DNA of 64,000 bases from Phyllobacteriaceae bacterium (GTDB lineage: Bacteria; Pseudomonadota; Alphaproteobacteria; Rhizobiales; Rhizobiaceae). The notes under the pieces are model-generated. The model worked only from the letters and a program-made list of their open reading frames with translations. It did not search any database and had not been told where the DNA came from. Positions 34,122 through 45,285 of this stretch are shown here, in pieces (the stretch's first letter is position 1; each line of letters begins with the position of its first letter). The stretch covers positions 62,001-126,000 of the forward strand of contig JADJTR010000007.1 in assembly GCA_016711085.1 (NCBI GenBank), written 5' to 3'. The position numbers were made by a program, and so were the translations under genes.

Positions 34122-35482
34122 CGCCGGCTGACGATCATCGGCAGGCCGCCCTGCGGCTGGGTGGTCAGTTTCTGTACCGGCCAGGGCCGGCAGGCGGCGG
34201 TGGCGTCGAAGCGGAAGCGCGACATCAGCACGGCGAGCGCAATCATCGCTTCCTGCATGGCGAAAGCGGCGCCGATGCAGATGCGCGGGCCGACGCCGAA
34301 GGGCAGATACTGGTAGCGGTCGACCGCATCGCGGTTCTCCGGCGCAAAACGCGACGGCAGGAAGGCGTCGGGCTGGTCCCAGAGCTTGCGGTGGCGGTGC
34401 AACGTCCATGGCATGACGAGAACCTGCGCGCCTTTCGGGATGACGAAATCGCCGTATCGATCTTCCACGATGGCCTCGCGATTGATCGACGGGGCGGGCG
34501 GATAGAGACGCATCGCCTCCTCGAAGGCGGCGCGGGCGACAGGCATGCGGTCGAGCCATTGATCGGGCGGCGGCGGCGCCTGCATCAGCACTTCGATCTC
34601 GGCCTCGACCTTTTCGCGTTCCCAAGGCGCCTGGGACAGGAGATACAGCGTCCAGCCGAGGGCACGGGCCGTGGTTTCGTGGCCGGCGCCAATGAAGGTG
34701 ATGATGTTGTCTTCGATCTCGGCGTCGGTCAGGCCGCCCGGCCCGGCGGCATCGAGCAGGAGATTGAGAAAGTCTGGTTGGCTGTCGCCGGCGCGGGCGC
34801 GTTTGGCGCGGCGCTGCGCCATGGTATCGACGACGATCCGGCGGAAAAACGCCAGCGCCTTGCGGCCGCGCAGGCGGGTGATGCGCGGCAGCCACCCGGG
34901 CGCGCCGAGGATGTCGAGGGGATCGACCCGGCCCATCGTCTCGAACAGGCGATCGACCTCGTGCTGGAAGGTCGCCGCGTCGCCGGCGATTTCGCCGGAA
35001 AACAGCGTTTCGGCGAGAATGTCGTAGGTCAGCAGCGTCATGTCACGGGCGAGTTCGGTCTCGCCGCCGGTTTCGTAACGCGTGGCGAAAGCCTCGGCCC
35101 GGCGCAACATGGCCGGGGCGAAGGCGCCAATGGCGCGCGGGGTGAAGGCCGGGGCAAGCGCCTTGCGGGTGCGCCTCCACACCTCGCCTTCCGCCGTGAG
35201 CAGGCCATCGCGCAGGATCGGCCTGAGGATCAACTGGCGCACTCGCGCCATGCGGTAGTTCTTCACATTGTCGACGAGGATGTGGCGGATGAGGCCGGGA
35301 TCATTGGCGATGACCAGCGGCCCGCCGACGCCGCCGACCGAAATCCAGCGCTCATTGTAGGACGGCTCGCCCCACAATTCGAGCGGATTGCGATAGACGA
35401 TGCGCAACATCTGCAGCAGCGACGGCGGCACGGTGCGCGGCGTCGGCGCGGGCGGAATGAAGGGAGCGGGGCGGGTGTCCAT
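34118..35482 (-). CDS. Cytochrome P450
   Basis: 454 residues. I-helix oxygen-binding AGHETTARAL (about 270), ExxR in FEEAMRLYPPAPS, and the heme loop LPFGVGPRICIGAAFAMQEA with C402 as axial thiolate. No membrane anchor is present, so this is a soluble class I P450 needing ferredoxin partners that are not encoded nearby. Overall sequence resembles the CYP-type monooxygenases (PF00067) related to fatty-acid or xenobiotic hydroxylases; the substrate is unknown. ATG 35482 gives the family N-terminus. It follows deoA on the same strand after 123 bp. Confidence 0.9.
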   Translation of the reverse strand: MDTRPAPFIPPAPTPRTVPPSLLQMLRIVYRNPLELWGEPSYNERWISVGGVGGPLVIANDPGLIRHILVDNVKNYRMARVRQLILRPILRDGLLTAEGEVWRRTRKALAPAFTPRAIGAFAPAMLRRAEAFATRYETGGETELARDMTLLTYDILAETLFSGEIAGDAATFQHEVDRLFETMGRVDPLDILGAPGWLPRITRLRGRKALAFFRRIVVDTMAQRRAKRARAGDSQPDFLNLLLDAAGPGGLTDAEIEDNIITFIGAGHETTARALGWTLYLLSQAPWEREKVEAEIEVLMQAPPPPDQWLDRMPVARAAFEEAMRLYPPAPSINREAIVEDRYGDFVIPKGAQVLVMPWTLHRHRKLWDQPDAFLPSRFAPENRDAVDRYQYLPFGVGPRICIGAAFAMQEAMIALAVLMSRFRFDATAACRPWPVQKLTTQPQGGLPMIVSRR

Positions 35483-35605
35483 GGCGATGCAAGCGATCCT
35501 GCGACGGAATTGCTTGCAGCGCAAATGAAGGATTTTTCATGGCGGATGGGAGGGGCCGCCCGCCGGTTGGCGCGCAGGCCGGTACCGTACAGCCGGCGCT
35601 GACGC

Positions 35606-36919
35606 TCACAGCGCGATGCGGCGCTTGACGGCCTTTGGAGTCTTGGGCTTTTCGGAGCCGAAACGATAACAGGCGGCGACGGCTTTCGCCGCCGCCTCGG
35701 CCTGGCCAACGGTGCGGGCGTGGACAAACGCCAGCGGCTCGCCCCTGGCCACGGCCGCGCCGACCGGCGCGAGCGCGGTCAGGCCGACAGCGTGGTCGAT
35801 GGCGTCCCGCGGGCGGGTGCGGCCGCCGCCGAGCGCGACGACGGCAAGCCCGACATCGCGCGTGGCGATGGACGCGACGAAGCCGTCAGCGGGCGACGGC
35901 ACTGGAAGAACGACCGGCGCGGCTTGCAGGTATTTGCCGGTCTTGCCGACGAAATCGGTGGGGCCGCCAAGCGCCGAGACCATGCGGCCGAAGATTTCGG
36001 CGGCGCGGCCCGAACCGAGCGCGGCGCGGGATTTGGCGATGCCTTCGGCCGGGCTCGGCGCGAGGCCGGTCGCCACCAGCATCTCGGCGCACAGCGCCAG
36101 CGTCACCTCTTCGAGCCTCGGGTCGCGGAAATCCCCGGTCAGAAAATCAACGGCGTTCTTCACTTCGACGGCGTTGCCGGCGGCGGAGGCCAGCGGCTCG
36201 TCCATGTCGGTGATCAGCGCCGTCGTCTTCAGACCGGCGCCGTTGGCCACGGCGACGAGACTTTCGGCGAGCTTCGCCGCATCGCGGGCCCTGGCCATGA
36301 AAGCGCCGGAGCCGGTCTTGACGTCGAGCACCAATGCGCCGAGCCCGGCGGCGAGCTTCTTCGACAGGATCGAAGCCGTGATGAGCGGGATGGACTCCAC
36401 CGTCGCGGTGACGTCGCGGATGGCGTAGAATCGCTTGTCGGCGGGGGCGAGATCGGCGGTCTGGCCGATGATGGCGCAGCCGACCTCCCTGACCACCCGG
36501 CGGAACAGGTCATTGTCGGGTTGGGCCGTGTAGCCGGGAATCGAATCCATCTTGTCGAGCGTGCCGCCGGTATGGCCGAGACCACGCCCGGAGATCATCG
36601 GCACATAGCCGCCGCAGGCGGCGACGATGGGGGCGAGCATCAGCGAAACATTGTCGCCAACGCCGCCGGTGGAGTGCTTGTCGACCGCCGGGCCGGGCAG
36701 AAACGACCAGTCGAGCACCGAACCGGAATCGCGCATGGCGAGCGTCAACGCCACGGATTCGGCCCGCGCCATACCATTGAAGAACACCGCCATGGCGAAC
36801 GCGGCGACTTGGCCTTCGGTGACCGAGCCGTCGGTCAATCCCTTGACGAAGGCGGCGATATCGGCCGGATCGACGGCGCCGCCGTCGCGTTTTCGCCGGA
36901 TGAATTCCTGCGGCAGCAT
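35606..36919 (-). CDS. deoA: Thymidine phosphorylase
   Basis: 437 residues; thymidine plus phosphate gives thymine and 2-deoxyribose-1-phosphate. QEFIRRKRDGGAV, the phosphate-binding KHSTGGVGDNVSLMLAP, GRGLGHTGGTLDKMDSIPGY and LDVKTGSGAFM are the family hallmarks (NP_III). Length is normal. Last gene of the nucleoside operon, starting 2 bp after the aldehyde dehydrogenase stop. No phosphopentomutase (deoB) is present in the window, though deoC requires the 5-phosphate. Confidence 0.93.
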   Translation of the reverse strand: MLPQEFIRRKRDGGAVDPADIAAFVKGLTDGSVTEGQVAAFAMAVFFNGMARAESVALTLAMRDSGSVLDWSFLPGPAVDKHSTGGVGDNVSLMLAPIVAACGGYVPMISGRGLGHTGGTLDKMDSIPGYTAQPDNDLFRRVVREVGCAIIGQTADLAPADKRFYAIRDVTATVESIPLITASILSKKLAAGLGALVLDVKTGSGAFMARARDAAKLAESLVAVANGAGLKTTALITDMDEPLASAAGNAVEVKNAVDFLTGDFRDPRLEEVTLALCAEMLVATGLAPSPAEGIAKSRAALGSGRAAEIFGRMVSALGGPTDFVGKTGKYLQAAPVVLPVPSPADGFVASIATRDVGLAVVALGGGRTRPRDAIDHAVGLTALAPVGAAVARGEPLAFVHARTVGQAEAAAKAVAACYRFGSEKPKTPKAVKRRIAL

Positions 36920-36921
36920 GA

Positions 36922-39324
36922 TCAGACTCCGAACGGCGTCCAGATGGTCTTGACCCGCGTGGCGCGCAGGCGGAACTCTTCGCCCTGCCCCTGCACGGGA
37001 TCGAACCAATCGCGCGCCAGACCGTGATTGACCCAGGCAGCCTTGAGATTGCCGGCCGATTCGCGCTCGACCATGGCCGAGCCTTCGGCGGAGCCGAAAT
37101 ACCAATGGGCGGCGACATCATCGTGTTTCGCCAAGGTGTCGGCGAGCGATTCGCGATCGCCGGAGACGATGTTGACGACGCCGCCCGGCACATCGGAGGT
37201 GTCGAGCACCTGGAGGAATTCGAGCGCGGCAAGCGGCTTCATCGGCGATGGCGTGACGACGACGCGATTGCCAAGCGCCATCGCGGGCGCGACGAGCGAG
37301 ACGAAGGCGAGCAGCGGCGCTTCATCGGGGCAGGAAACACCGATCACTTCGTAGGGCTCATTGAGGGCCAGCGACAGCATGCGGGCGGCCGGACCGCGAA
37401 CCGCGCCATCGTGCTTGTCGGCCCAGGCGGCCCAATGAATGAGCCGGCCAACGGACGCCTCGACCTCGCGCTTCGCCGCCGATGGCGACGCGCCCATGCG
37501 GGCGAGCGACCGCTCGAAATCGCCGGCGCGGGCCTCGAGGTTCTCGGCGAGGAAGTACATCACCTGCGCCCGGCCGTGGCCGGTCAGGTCCGACCAGCCA
37601 GAGGCGGCGCGCGCCGCCTCGACGGCGTTGCGGATGTCCTTGCGGTTGCCAAGCGGCGCTTCGGAAATGACGCGGCCCTTCGCGTCGGTGACGGGGTAGG
37701 AATAGCCCGAATCCGGGCGCGCCTGCTTGCCGCCAATATAGAGTTTCAGCGTCCGGTCGAGTCCGTCGCCGGCCGGGCCGGCCGATTCCGGCAATGGCGC
37801 GCCGGGCGTGGCGGTCACGGCGACGGGCTTCGCCTTCTTCGTCCAGGCCGGGACCATGTATTCGAACATGCCCTCGCGGCCGCTCTCGCGGCCGAAGCCG
37901 GATTCCTTGTAGCCGCCGAACCCGGCGCAGGCGTCGAACAGATTGGTGGAATTGATCCACACCACGCCGGCCTTCATTTTGCGCGCCGCGTCGAAGGCGG
38001 TGTCGAGGTTCTGCGACCAGATCGAGGCGGCAAGGCCGTAGCGCGAATTGTTGGCGAGCGCGATCGCCTCCGCCGGGGTGCGGAAGGTCATGGCGGCGAG
38101 CACCGGGCCGAACACCTCTTCCTGGGCGATGGTCGAGGCCGGCTGGACGCCGGTGAACAGGGTCGGCGGGAAGAAGCAGCCCTTGGCCTGGCTACCGGCG
38201 CCGATGTCGCCGGCCCAACTCGGCTGCCATTTGGTCGCGCCTTCGGCGACGGCCTGCTCCACCTTCGCCCGGATCGATTCGATCTGCACCGGCGCGACCA
38301 CCGCGCCGATATCGACCGACTTGTCGAGCGGATCGCCGACGCGCAGCATTTCCATGCGGGCGCGCAATTTGGCGAGGAATTTCTCCGCCACGCCTTCCTG
38401 GATGAGCGCGCGCGAACCGGCGCAGCAGACTTCGCCCTGATTGAACCAGATGGCGTCGACGACGCCCTCCACCGCGGCGTCGAGATCGGCGTTGTCGAAG
38501 ACGATGAAGGGCGATTTGCCGCCGAGTTCGAGCGTCAGCTTCTTGCCCGTGCCCGCGGTCTGGCGGCGCAGCAGGCGGCCGACCCCGGTGGAGCCGGTAA
38601 AGGCGATCTTGGCGAAGGCGGGATGGCCGACGATGAGCGCGCCGGTTTCGCCATCGCCATTGACGATGTTGAGCACGCCCTTCGGCAGGCCGGCCTCGGC
38701 GGCGAGTTCGGCGAAGGCGAGCGCCGACAAAGGCGTGTGCTCGGCCGATTTCAGCACCACGGTGTTGCCGGCGGCGAGCGCCGGAGCGACCTTCCAGGCC
38801 AGCATCAGCAGCGGGAAGTTCCACGGAATGATCTGGCCGCAAACGCCGGCGGGGGCCCAGCCGGGGAACTCCTCGTCGCGCAATTCCGCCCAGCCGGCGT
38901 GATGGTAGAAATGGCGGGCGACCAGCGGCACGTCGATGTCGCGCGTTTCGCGGATCGGCTTGCCATTGTCCATCGTTTCGAGGACGGCGAGGAAGCGGGC
39001 GTGCTTTTGCACCTGACGGGCAAGGGCGTAGAGATGGCGGGCGCGCGCCGCGCCGGAAAGCGTCGACCATTTGGCGAAGGCGAGCGTGGCGGCCTTCGCG
39101 GCGGCATCGACCTCGACCCTGCCGGCCTTGGCGACATCGGCCAGTTTCTCGCCGTTTCCCGGATTGTGGACGGCGAACTGGGCCTTGCCGGGTTTGGTGA
39201 AGGCGCCATCGATGAAATGGCCGAAGCGGCCATCGTGCTTCTTCAACCAGGCGAGGACATGGGTCGCCTCCTCGGGCGCGACGCCATAATCCATGGTCTT
39301 CAGGATGGAGCGGATCTCGTTCAT
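36922..39324 (-). CDS. Double-domain aldehyde dehydrogenase
   Basis: 800 residues, two ALDH domains in tandem. The first (about 30-490) is complete: PWNFPLLMLAWKVAPALAAGNTVVLK (NAD site), FTGSTGVGRLL, LELGGKSPFIV (general-base Glu) and NQGEVCCAGSR (catalytic Cys at about 301). The second (about 520-800) keeps substrate- and NAD-fold features (APLLAFVSLVAPAMALGNRVVV) but lacks the Glu and Cys motifs, so it is probably structural. Such ~790-residue ALDHs sit with deoC in rhizobia; the likely job is oxidising the acetaldehyde released by deoC. Confidence 0.9.
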   Translation of the reverse strand: MNEIRSILKTMDYGVAPEEATHVLAWLKKHDGRFGHFIDGAFTKPGKAQFAVHNPGNGEKLADVAKAGRVEVDAAAKAATLAFAKWSTLSGAARARHLYALARQVQKHARFLAVLETMDNGKPIRETRDIDVPLVARHFYHHAGWAELRDEEFPGWAPAGVCGQIIPWNFPLLMLAWKVAPALAAGNTVVLKSAEHTPLSALAFAELAAEAGLPKGVLNIVNGDGETGALIVGHPAFAKIAFTGSTGVGRLLRRQTAGTGKKLTLELGGKSPFIVFDNADLDAAVEGVVDAIWFNQGEVCCAGSRALIQEGVAEKFLAKLRARMEMLRVGDPLDKSVDIGAVVAPVQIESIRAKVEQAVAEGATKWQPSWAGDIGAGSQAKGCFFPPTLFTGVQPASTIAQEEVFGPVLAAMTFRTPAEAIALANNSRYGLAASIWSQNLDTAFDAARKMKAGVVWINSTNLFDACAGFGGYKESGFGRESGREGMFEYMVPAWTKKAKPVAVTATPGAPLPESAGPAGDGLDRTLKLYIGGKQARPDSGYSYPVTDAKGRVISEAPLGNRKDIRNAVEAARAASGWSDLTGHGRAQVMYFLAENLEARAGDFERSLARMGASPSAAKREVEASVGRLIHWAAWADKHDGAVRGPAARMLSLALNEPYEVIGVSCPDEAPLLAFVSLVAPAMALGNRVVVTPSPMKPLAALEFLQVLDTSDVPGGVVNIVSGDRESLADTLAKHDDVAAHWYFGSAEGSAMVERESAGNLKAAWVNHGLARDWFDPVQGQGEEFRLRATRVKTIWTPFGV

Positions 39325-39337
39325 GGCTCAGGTCTCC

Positions 39338-40366
39338 TCAGGCCATGCCGTGGCGGTCGGTCGACGAATAGCGGCCGGTGACGAAATGTTCGAGCTGGCG
39401 CTCGATATCGGCAAGCAGCGCGGACGCGCCCATGCGGAACAGGTCCGGCTGCATCCAGTCGCGGCCCATCTCCTCCTTCATCAGGATCAGATAGGCGAGC
39501 GCATCCTTGGCCTGGCGGATGCCGCCGGCCGGCTTGTAGCCGATGTCGTAGCCGGCAAGGGCGCGGTAATCGCGCAACGCCCGGACCATGACGAGGCTGA
39601 CCGGCAGCGTGGCGTTGACGGCCTCCATGCCGGTCGAGGTCTTGATGAAATCGGCGCCGGCCTGCATGGCGACCATCGAAGCCTTGTAGACGGTCGAAAG
39701 CGTCTTCAATTCGCCGGTGGCGAGGATCGCCTTCATGTGCGCCTCGCCGCAGGCTTGGCGCATTTGCGCGACTTCGTCATGCAGCGCCGCCCAATCGCCG
39801 GTGAGCGCATGGGCGCGATGGATGACGATGTCGATCTCGTCGGCGCCCTCGCCGACGGCATAGCGGATTTCCTCAAGCCGCTGCTTCAGCGGCGTCAGAC
39901 CGGCGGGAAAGCCGGTGGCGACGGAGGCGACCGGAATGCCCGAGCCGCGCAGCGCCTTGACCGCGTGCGGCACCATCGCCGGATAGACGCAGACCGCGCC
40001 GGTTTTCAGATCGTAACCGGCAAGGCCGAGCGCCGCCTTCAGATCGTCGCGCAGCGGATGGCGCGCCTTGGCGCAAAGGCGGTCGACGCGGCCGGGCGTA
40101 TCGTCGCCGGCGAGCGTGGTCAGATCCATGCACTCGATGGCGCGCACCAGCCAGGCGGCCTGATGCGCCTTTTTCACCGAACGGCGGGTGGTGAGCGTCG
40201 CGGCGCGGCGCTCGGTCGCCGACAGGTTGACGTCGATCGCCTCGAACCATTCGGGGCGCAGCGGACCGATGACGTTGCGGGCGCGCCTGGGCGCCACAGT
40301 CACCAGGCTTGAACCGGTTTTCGCGAGCGCCCCGGCCAAAGCGCTGTCTTTGGTTTTCGTCGTCAA
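39338..40366 (-). CDS. deoC: Deoxyribose-phosphate aldolase
   Basis: 342 residues; cleaves 2-deoxyribose-5-phosphate to glyceraldehyde-3-phosphate and acetaldehyde. Schiff-base lysine K242 is in GADFIKTSTGMEAVNATL. IECMDLTTLAGDDTPGRVDRLCAKA, VCVYPAMV, VATGFPAG and DIGYKPAGGIR complete the barrel. An N-terminal extension of about 80 residues compared with the E. coli enzyme is typical of the longer class II-like DeoC. The start overlaps the upstream phosphorylase stop by 4 bp. Confidence 0.93.
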   Translation of the reverse strand: MTTKTKDSALAGALAKTGSSLVTVAPRRARNVIGPLRPEWFEAIDVNLSATERRAATLTTRRSVKKAHQAAWLVRAIECMDLTTLAGDDTPGRVDRLCAKARHPLRDDLKAALGLAGYDLKTGAVCVYPAMVPHAVKALRGSGIPVASVATGFPAGLTPLKQRLEEIRYAVGEGADEIDIVIHRAHALTGDWAALHDEVAQMRQACGEAHMKAILATGELKTLSTVYKASMVAMQAGADFIKTSTGMEAVNATLPVSLVMVRALRDYRALAGYDIGYKPAGGIRQAKDALAYLILMKEEMGRDWMQPDLFRMGASALLADIERQLEHFVTGRYSSTDRHGMA

Positions 40367-41160
40367 ACCATGTCTCCGATCGCCGCCTCGAGCAGGGCGG
40401 CCAAGCGGCGGCCGCCGAGCGGGGCCATGTCCTTGGTTTCCTCATGCGACAGCTCGCCGCCGGTCATGCCGGCGGCGTAATTGGTGATGACGGAAGCAGC
40501 GGCGACCTTCAGACCGTAGAAGCGGGCGAGGATGACTTCCGGCACGGTGGACATGCCCACCGCGTTGGCGCCCATGATGCGGGCCATGCGGATTTCGGCC
40601 GGAGTCTCGAAGGACGGGCCGGAGAACCACATGTAGACGCCTTCGTGCAGCTTCTCGCCGACCTTGGCCGTGGCGCGCTTCAGGGCGTCGCGCATCGACT
40701 TGTCGTAGGCCTCGCTGAGGCCGACGAAGCGGGCGTCGGTCGGCTCGCCGAACAGCGGGTTGGAGCCGGAAAAATTGATGTGGTCGCAGAGCAGCATCAC
40801 CGATCCCGGCGCCATCGCCTCGTCTAGCGAGCCGGCGGCGTTGGTGAGGAAAAGATGGGTGACGCCGAGACCCGCCAGCGCTTCGATCGCGGGCCGCATC
40901 GCGGCGGCGTCGCCGCGCTCGTAGTAGTGCGAACGGCCGGACAGCATCAGCACCGGCACGCCGGCGAAGCGGCCGGCGACGATCTCCTTGGCGTGGCCGG
41001 TGACGCCGCCGACGGGAAAGCCGGGCAAATCGCCATAGGGAATGCGCACCGCGCCTTCGACCTTTTCGGCGAGATTGCCGAGACCCGAGCCAAGAACCAG
41101 CGCGATGCGCGGTTCGAGACCGCGCAGGCGTTCCACCAGAACATCGACCGCCTGCTTCAT
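40363..41160 (-). CDS. punA: Trimeric-type purine nucleoside phosphorylase
   Basis: 265 residues. Phosphorolysis of (deoxy)inosine and (deoxy)guanosine. IALVLGSGLGNLAEKVEG is the phosphate loop, SGRSHYYERGDA and FLTNAAGSLDEAM the nucleoside site, FSGPSFETPAEIRMARIMGANAVGMSTVPE the purine-binding region (Glu and the ribose Met), and VITNYAAGM holds the Asn specific for 6-oxopurines. This is the low-molecular-mass (trimeric) class. ATGA overlaps on both sides tie it to cdd and deoC. Confidence 0.91.
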   Translation of the reverse strand: MKQAVDVLVERLRGLEPRIALVLGSGLGNLAEKVEGAVRIPYGDLPGFPVGGVTGHAKEIVAGRFAGVPVLMLSGRSHYYERGDAAAMRPAIEALAGLGVTHLFLTNAAGSLDEAMAPGSVMLLCDHINFSGSNPLFGEPTDARFVGLSEAYDKSMRDALKRATAKVGEKLHEGVYMWFSGPSFETPAEIRMARIMGANAVGMSTVPEVILARFYGLKVAAASVITNYAAGMTGGELSHEETKDMAPLGGRRLAALLEAAIGDMV

Positions 41161-41548
41161 TTCAGTTCGCTCCCGTCGAAGGCGCGGGGCAGCAGCTCGC
41201 GCATGGTGACCGTCTCGCGCTTGCCGGCGCGATCGTAGAGATGCACTTTCGTGGCGCCCGTCGAGAATTCGGCGAGGCGCTGGCGACAGCCGCCGCAGGG
41301 CGTGATGAAATCCATGCGTTCGGCGACAACCGCGACTTCGGCGATGCGAATCGCGCCGGCCATGACCATGTGGGCGATGGCCGACGTCTCGGCGCACCAG
41401 CCCTCCGGATAGGACGCGTTCTCGATATTGGCCCCGGCGAAGACGCGGCCGTCCTCGGCGCGGATCGCCGCGCCGACCGGGAACTTCGAATAGGGCGCGT
41501 GCGCCTTCGCCATGGCGGCGTTGGCGGCTTCGAACAGATCGTCGATCA

Positions 41549-41549
<1 letters not shown>
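41157..41549 (-). CDS. cdd: Cytidine deaminase
   Basis: 130 residues; (deoxy)cytidine to (deoxy)uridine. Zinc site: GWCAETSAIAHM (C52, E54) and FITPCGGCRQ (C85, C88), the tetrameric one-domain class. YSKFPVGAAIRAEDG and NIENASYPEGWC bind the nucleoside. Start overlaps the permease stop; stop overlaps the phosphorylase start. Confidence 0.94.
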
Positions 41550-42519
<970 letters not shown>

Positions 42520-42520
<1 letters not shown>

Positions 42521-43635
42521 CACGCGGCCTCCTTCACGGGTGTCGGCGCCGGGACGATGAAATACATCAGCGGGCGGAACAGGTTCTCCAGCGCGCCGGC
42601 GAATAGGATGACCAGCGCCTGGATGACGAGGATCATGTCGCGCGAGATCGACGGCATGGAAAAGGAGAGTTCGGCGCCGCCCTGGTAGAGCACGCCGAAC
42701 AGCAGCGCCGACAGCACGACGCCGACCGGGTGCGAACGGCCCATCAGGGCGACCGCGATGCCAACAAAGCCGGCGCCGAAGACGAAATCGATGTCGAGCT
42801 TGTGGACGTTGCCCATCATGTTGTTGACGGCCATCATGCCGGCGAGGCCGCCGGAAATGAGCATGGCGAGAACAGTGATGCGAACCGAGGAAATGCCGGC
42901 ATAGGTCGCCGCCGTCGGGCTGAAACCGAAGGTGCGCATTTCGTAGCCGAATTTGGTGCGCCATACCAGTTTCCACACGCCCCAGGCCGCGGCCAGGGCC
43001 AGGAACAGCGTCAGATTGGCCGGGGCCGAACCGGCGGCTACGCCCATGGCTTTCAGCATGCCGGAAAATTGCGGGATCTGGCCGCCGGCCTCGAACAGGC
43101 GGCTGGACGGGCCCATCGCGCTCAAGGGCTTGAGCCAGTAGACCAGAAGGTAGACCATCATCGACGAGGCGATGAAGTTGAACATGATGGTGGTGATGAC
43201 GATGTGGCTGCCGCGCTTGGCCTGAAGCCAGCCGGGAATGAAGGCCCAGGCGGCGCCGAACAGGGCGGAGGCGACGATGGCGAGCGGCGCGACGATCCAC
43301 CATGGCAGGTAATGGTCGAGCGCCAGACAGACGAGCGCCACGCCGAGGCCGCCGACATAGGCCTGACCTTCGCCGCCGATATTGAACAGGCCGGCATGAA
43401 AGGCGACCGCGACGGCAAGGCCGGTGAAGACGAATGAGGTGGCGTAGAACAGGGTGTAGAAGATGTTGTTGAGCGAACCCAGCGCGCCGTCGATCAGGAT
43501 CAGCATCGCCTTGGCCGGGTTCTCGCCGATGAAGGCGACGACGATGCCGGCGACGACAAAGCCGGCGATGACGTTGACCGCGGGCATGACGCCGAGTTCG
43601 GCCCAGGAGGGGAGTTTTGCATAAGGGATCGCCAT
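42520..43635 (-). CDS. Nucleoside ABC transporter permease (NupB/YufP-like)
   Basis: 371 residues with about ten membrane helices. GLAVAVAFHAGLFNIGGEGQAYVGGLGVALV is the conserved periplasmic/membrane motif, WRTKFGYEMRTFGFSPTAATYAGI the EAA-like coupling loop. Partner of the permease at 41549-42520 and of the ATPase ending 3 bp upstream. Specificity for purine and pyrimidine nucleosides is inferred from the salvage enzymes in the same operon. Confidence 0.9.
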
Positions 43636-43638
43636 GGC

Positions 43639-45171
<1,533 letters not shown>

Positions 45172-45193
45172 GTGCATGCCTCCCGTCCCCTTT

Positions 45194-45211
45194 TTTGACC
45201 ATTTGGTCAAA
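45194..45211. promoter_or_regulatory. RutR-type operator
   Basis: TTTGACCATTTGGTCAAA is a perfect 18-bp palindrome containing TTGACCA-N2-TGGTCAA, the published RutR recognition sequence. It lies 22 bp upstream of the nucleoside ABC ATPase start and 75 bp from the divergent Fe-alcohol dehydrogenase. RutR is a TetR-family repressor released by uracil or thymine, products of this pathway. No rutR gene is in the window. Confidence 0.7.
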
Positions 45212-45285
45212 GCCAGTGCGCGCTGTCAAGCAACACGCGTGATGCACTCTCGACAATTCGGCCTCGCCTTGTCAATTTGCGTTCG

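Noticed and set aside
37024..39381. 785-codon + strand open frame opposite the aldehyde dehydrogenase
   Set aside because: An exact antisense shadow of a well-conserved gene; composition is typical of shadow frames.
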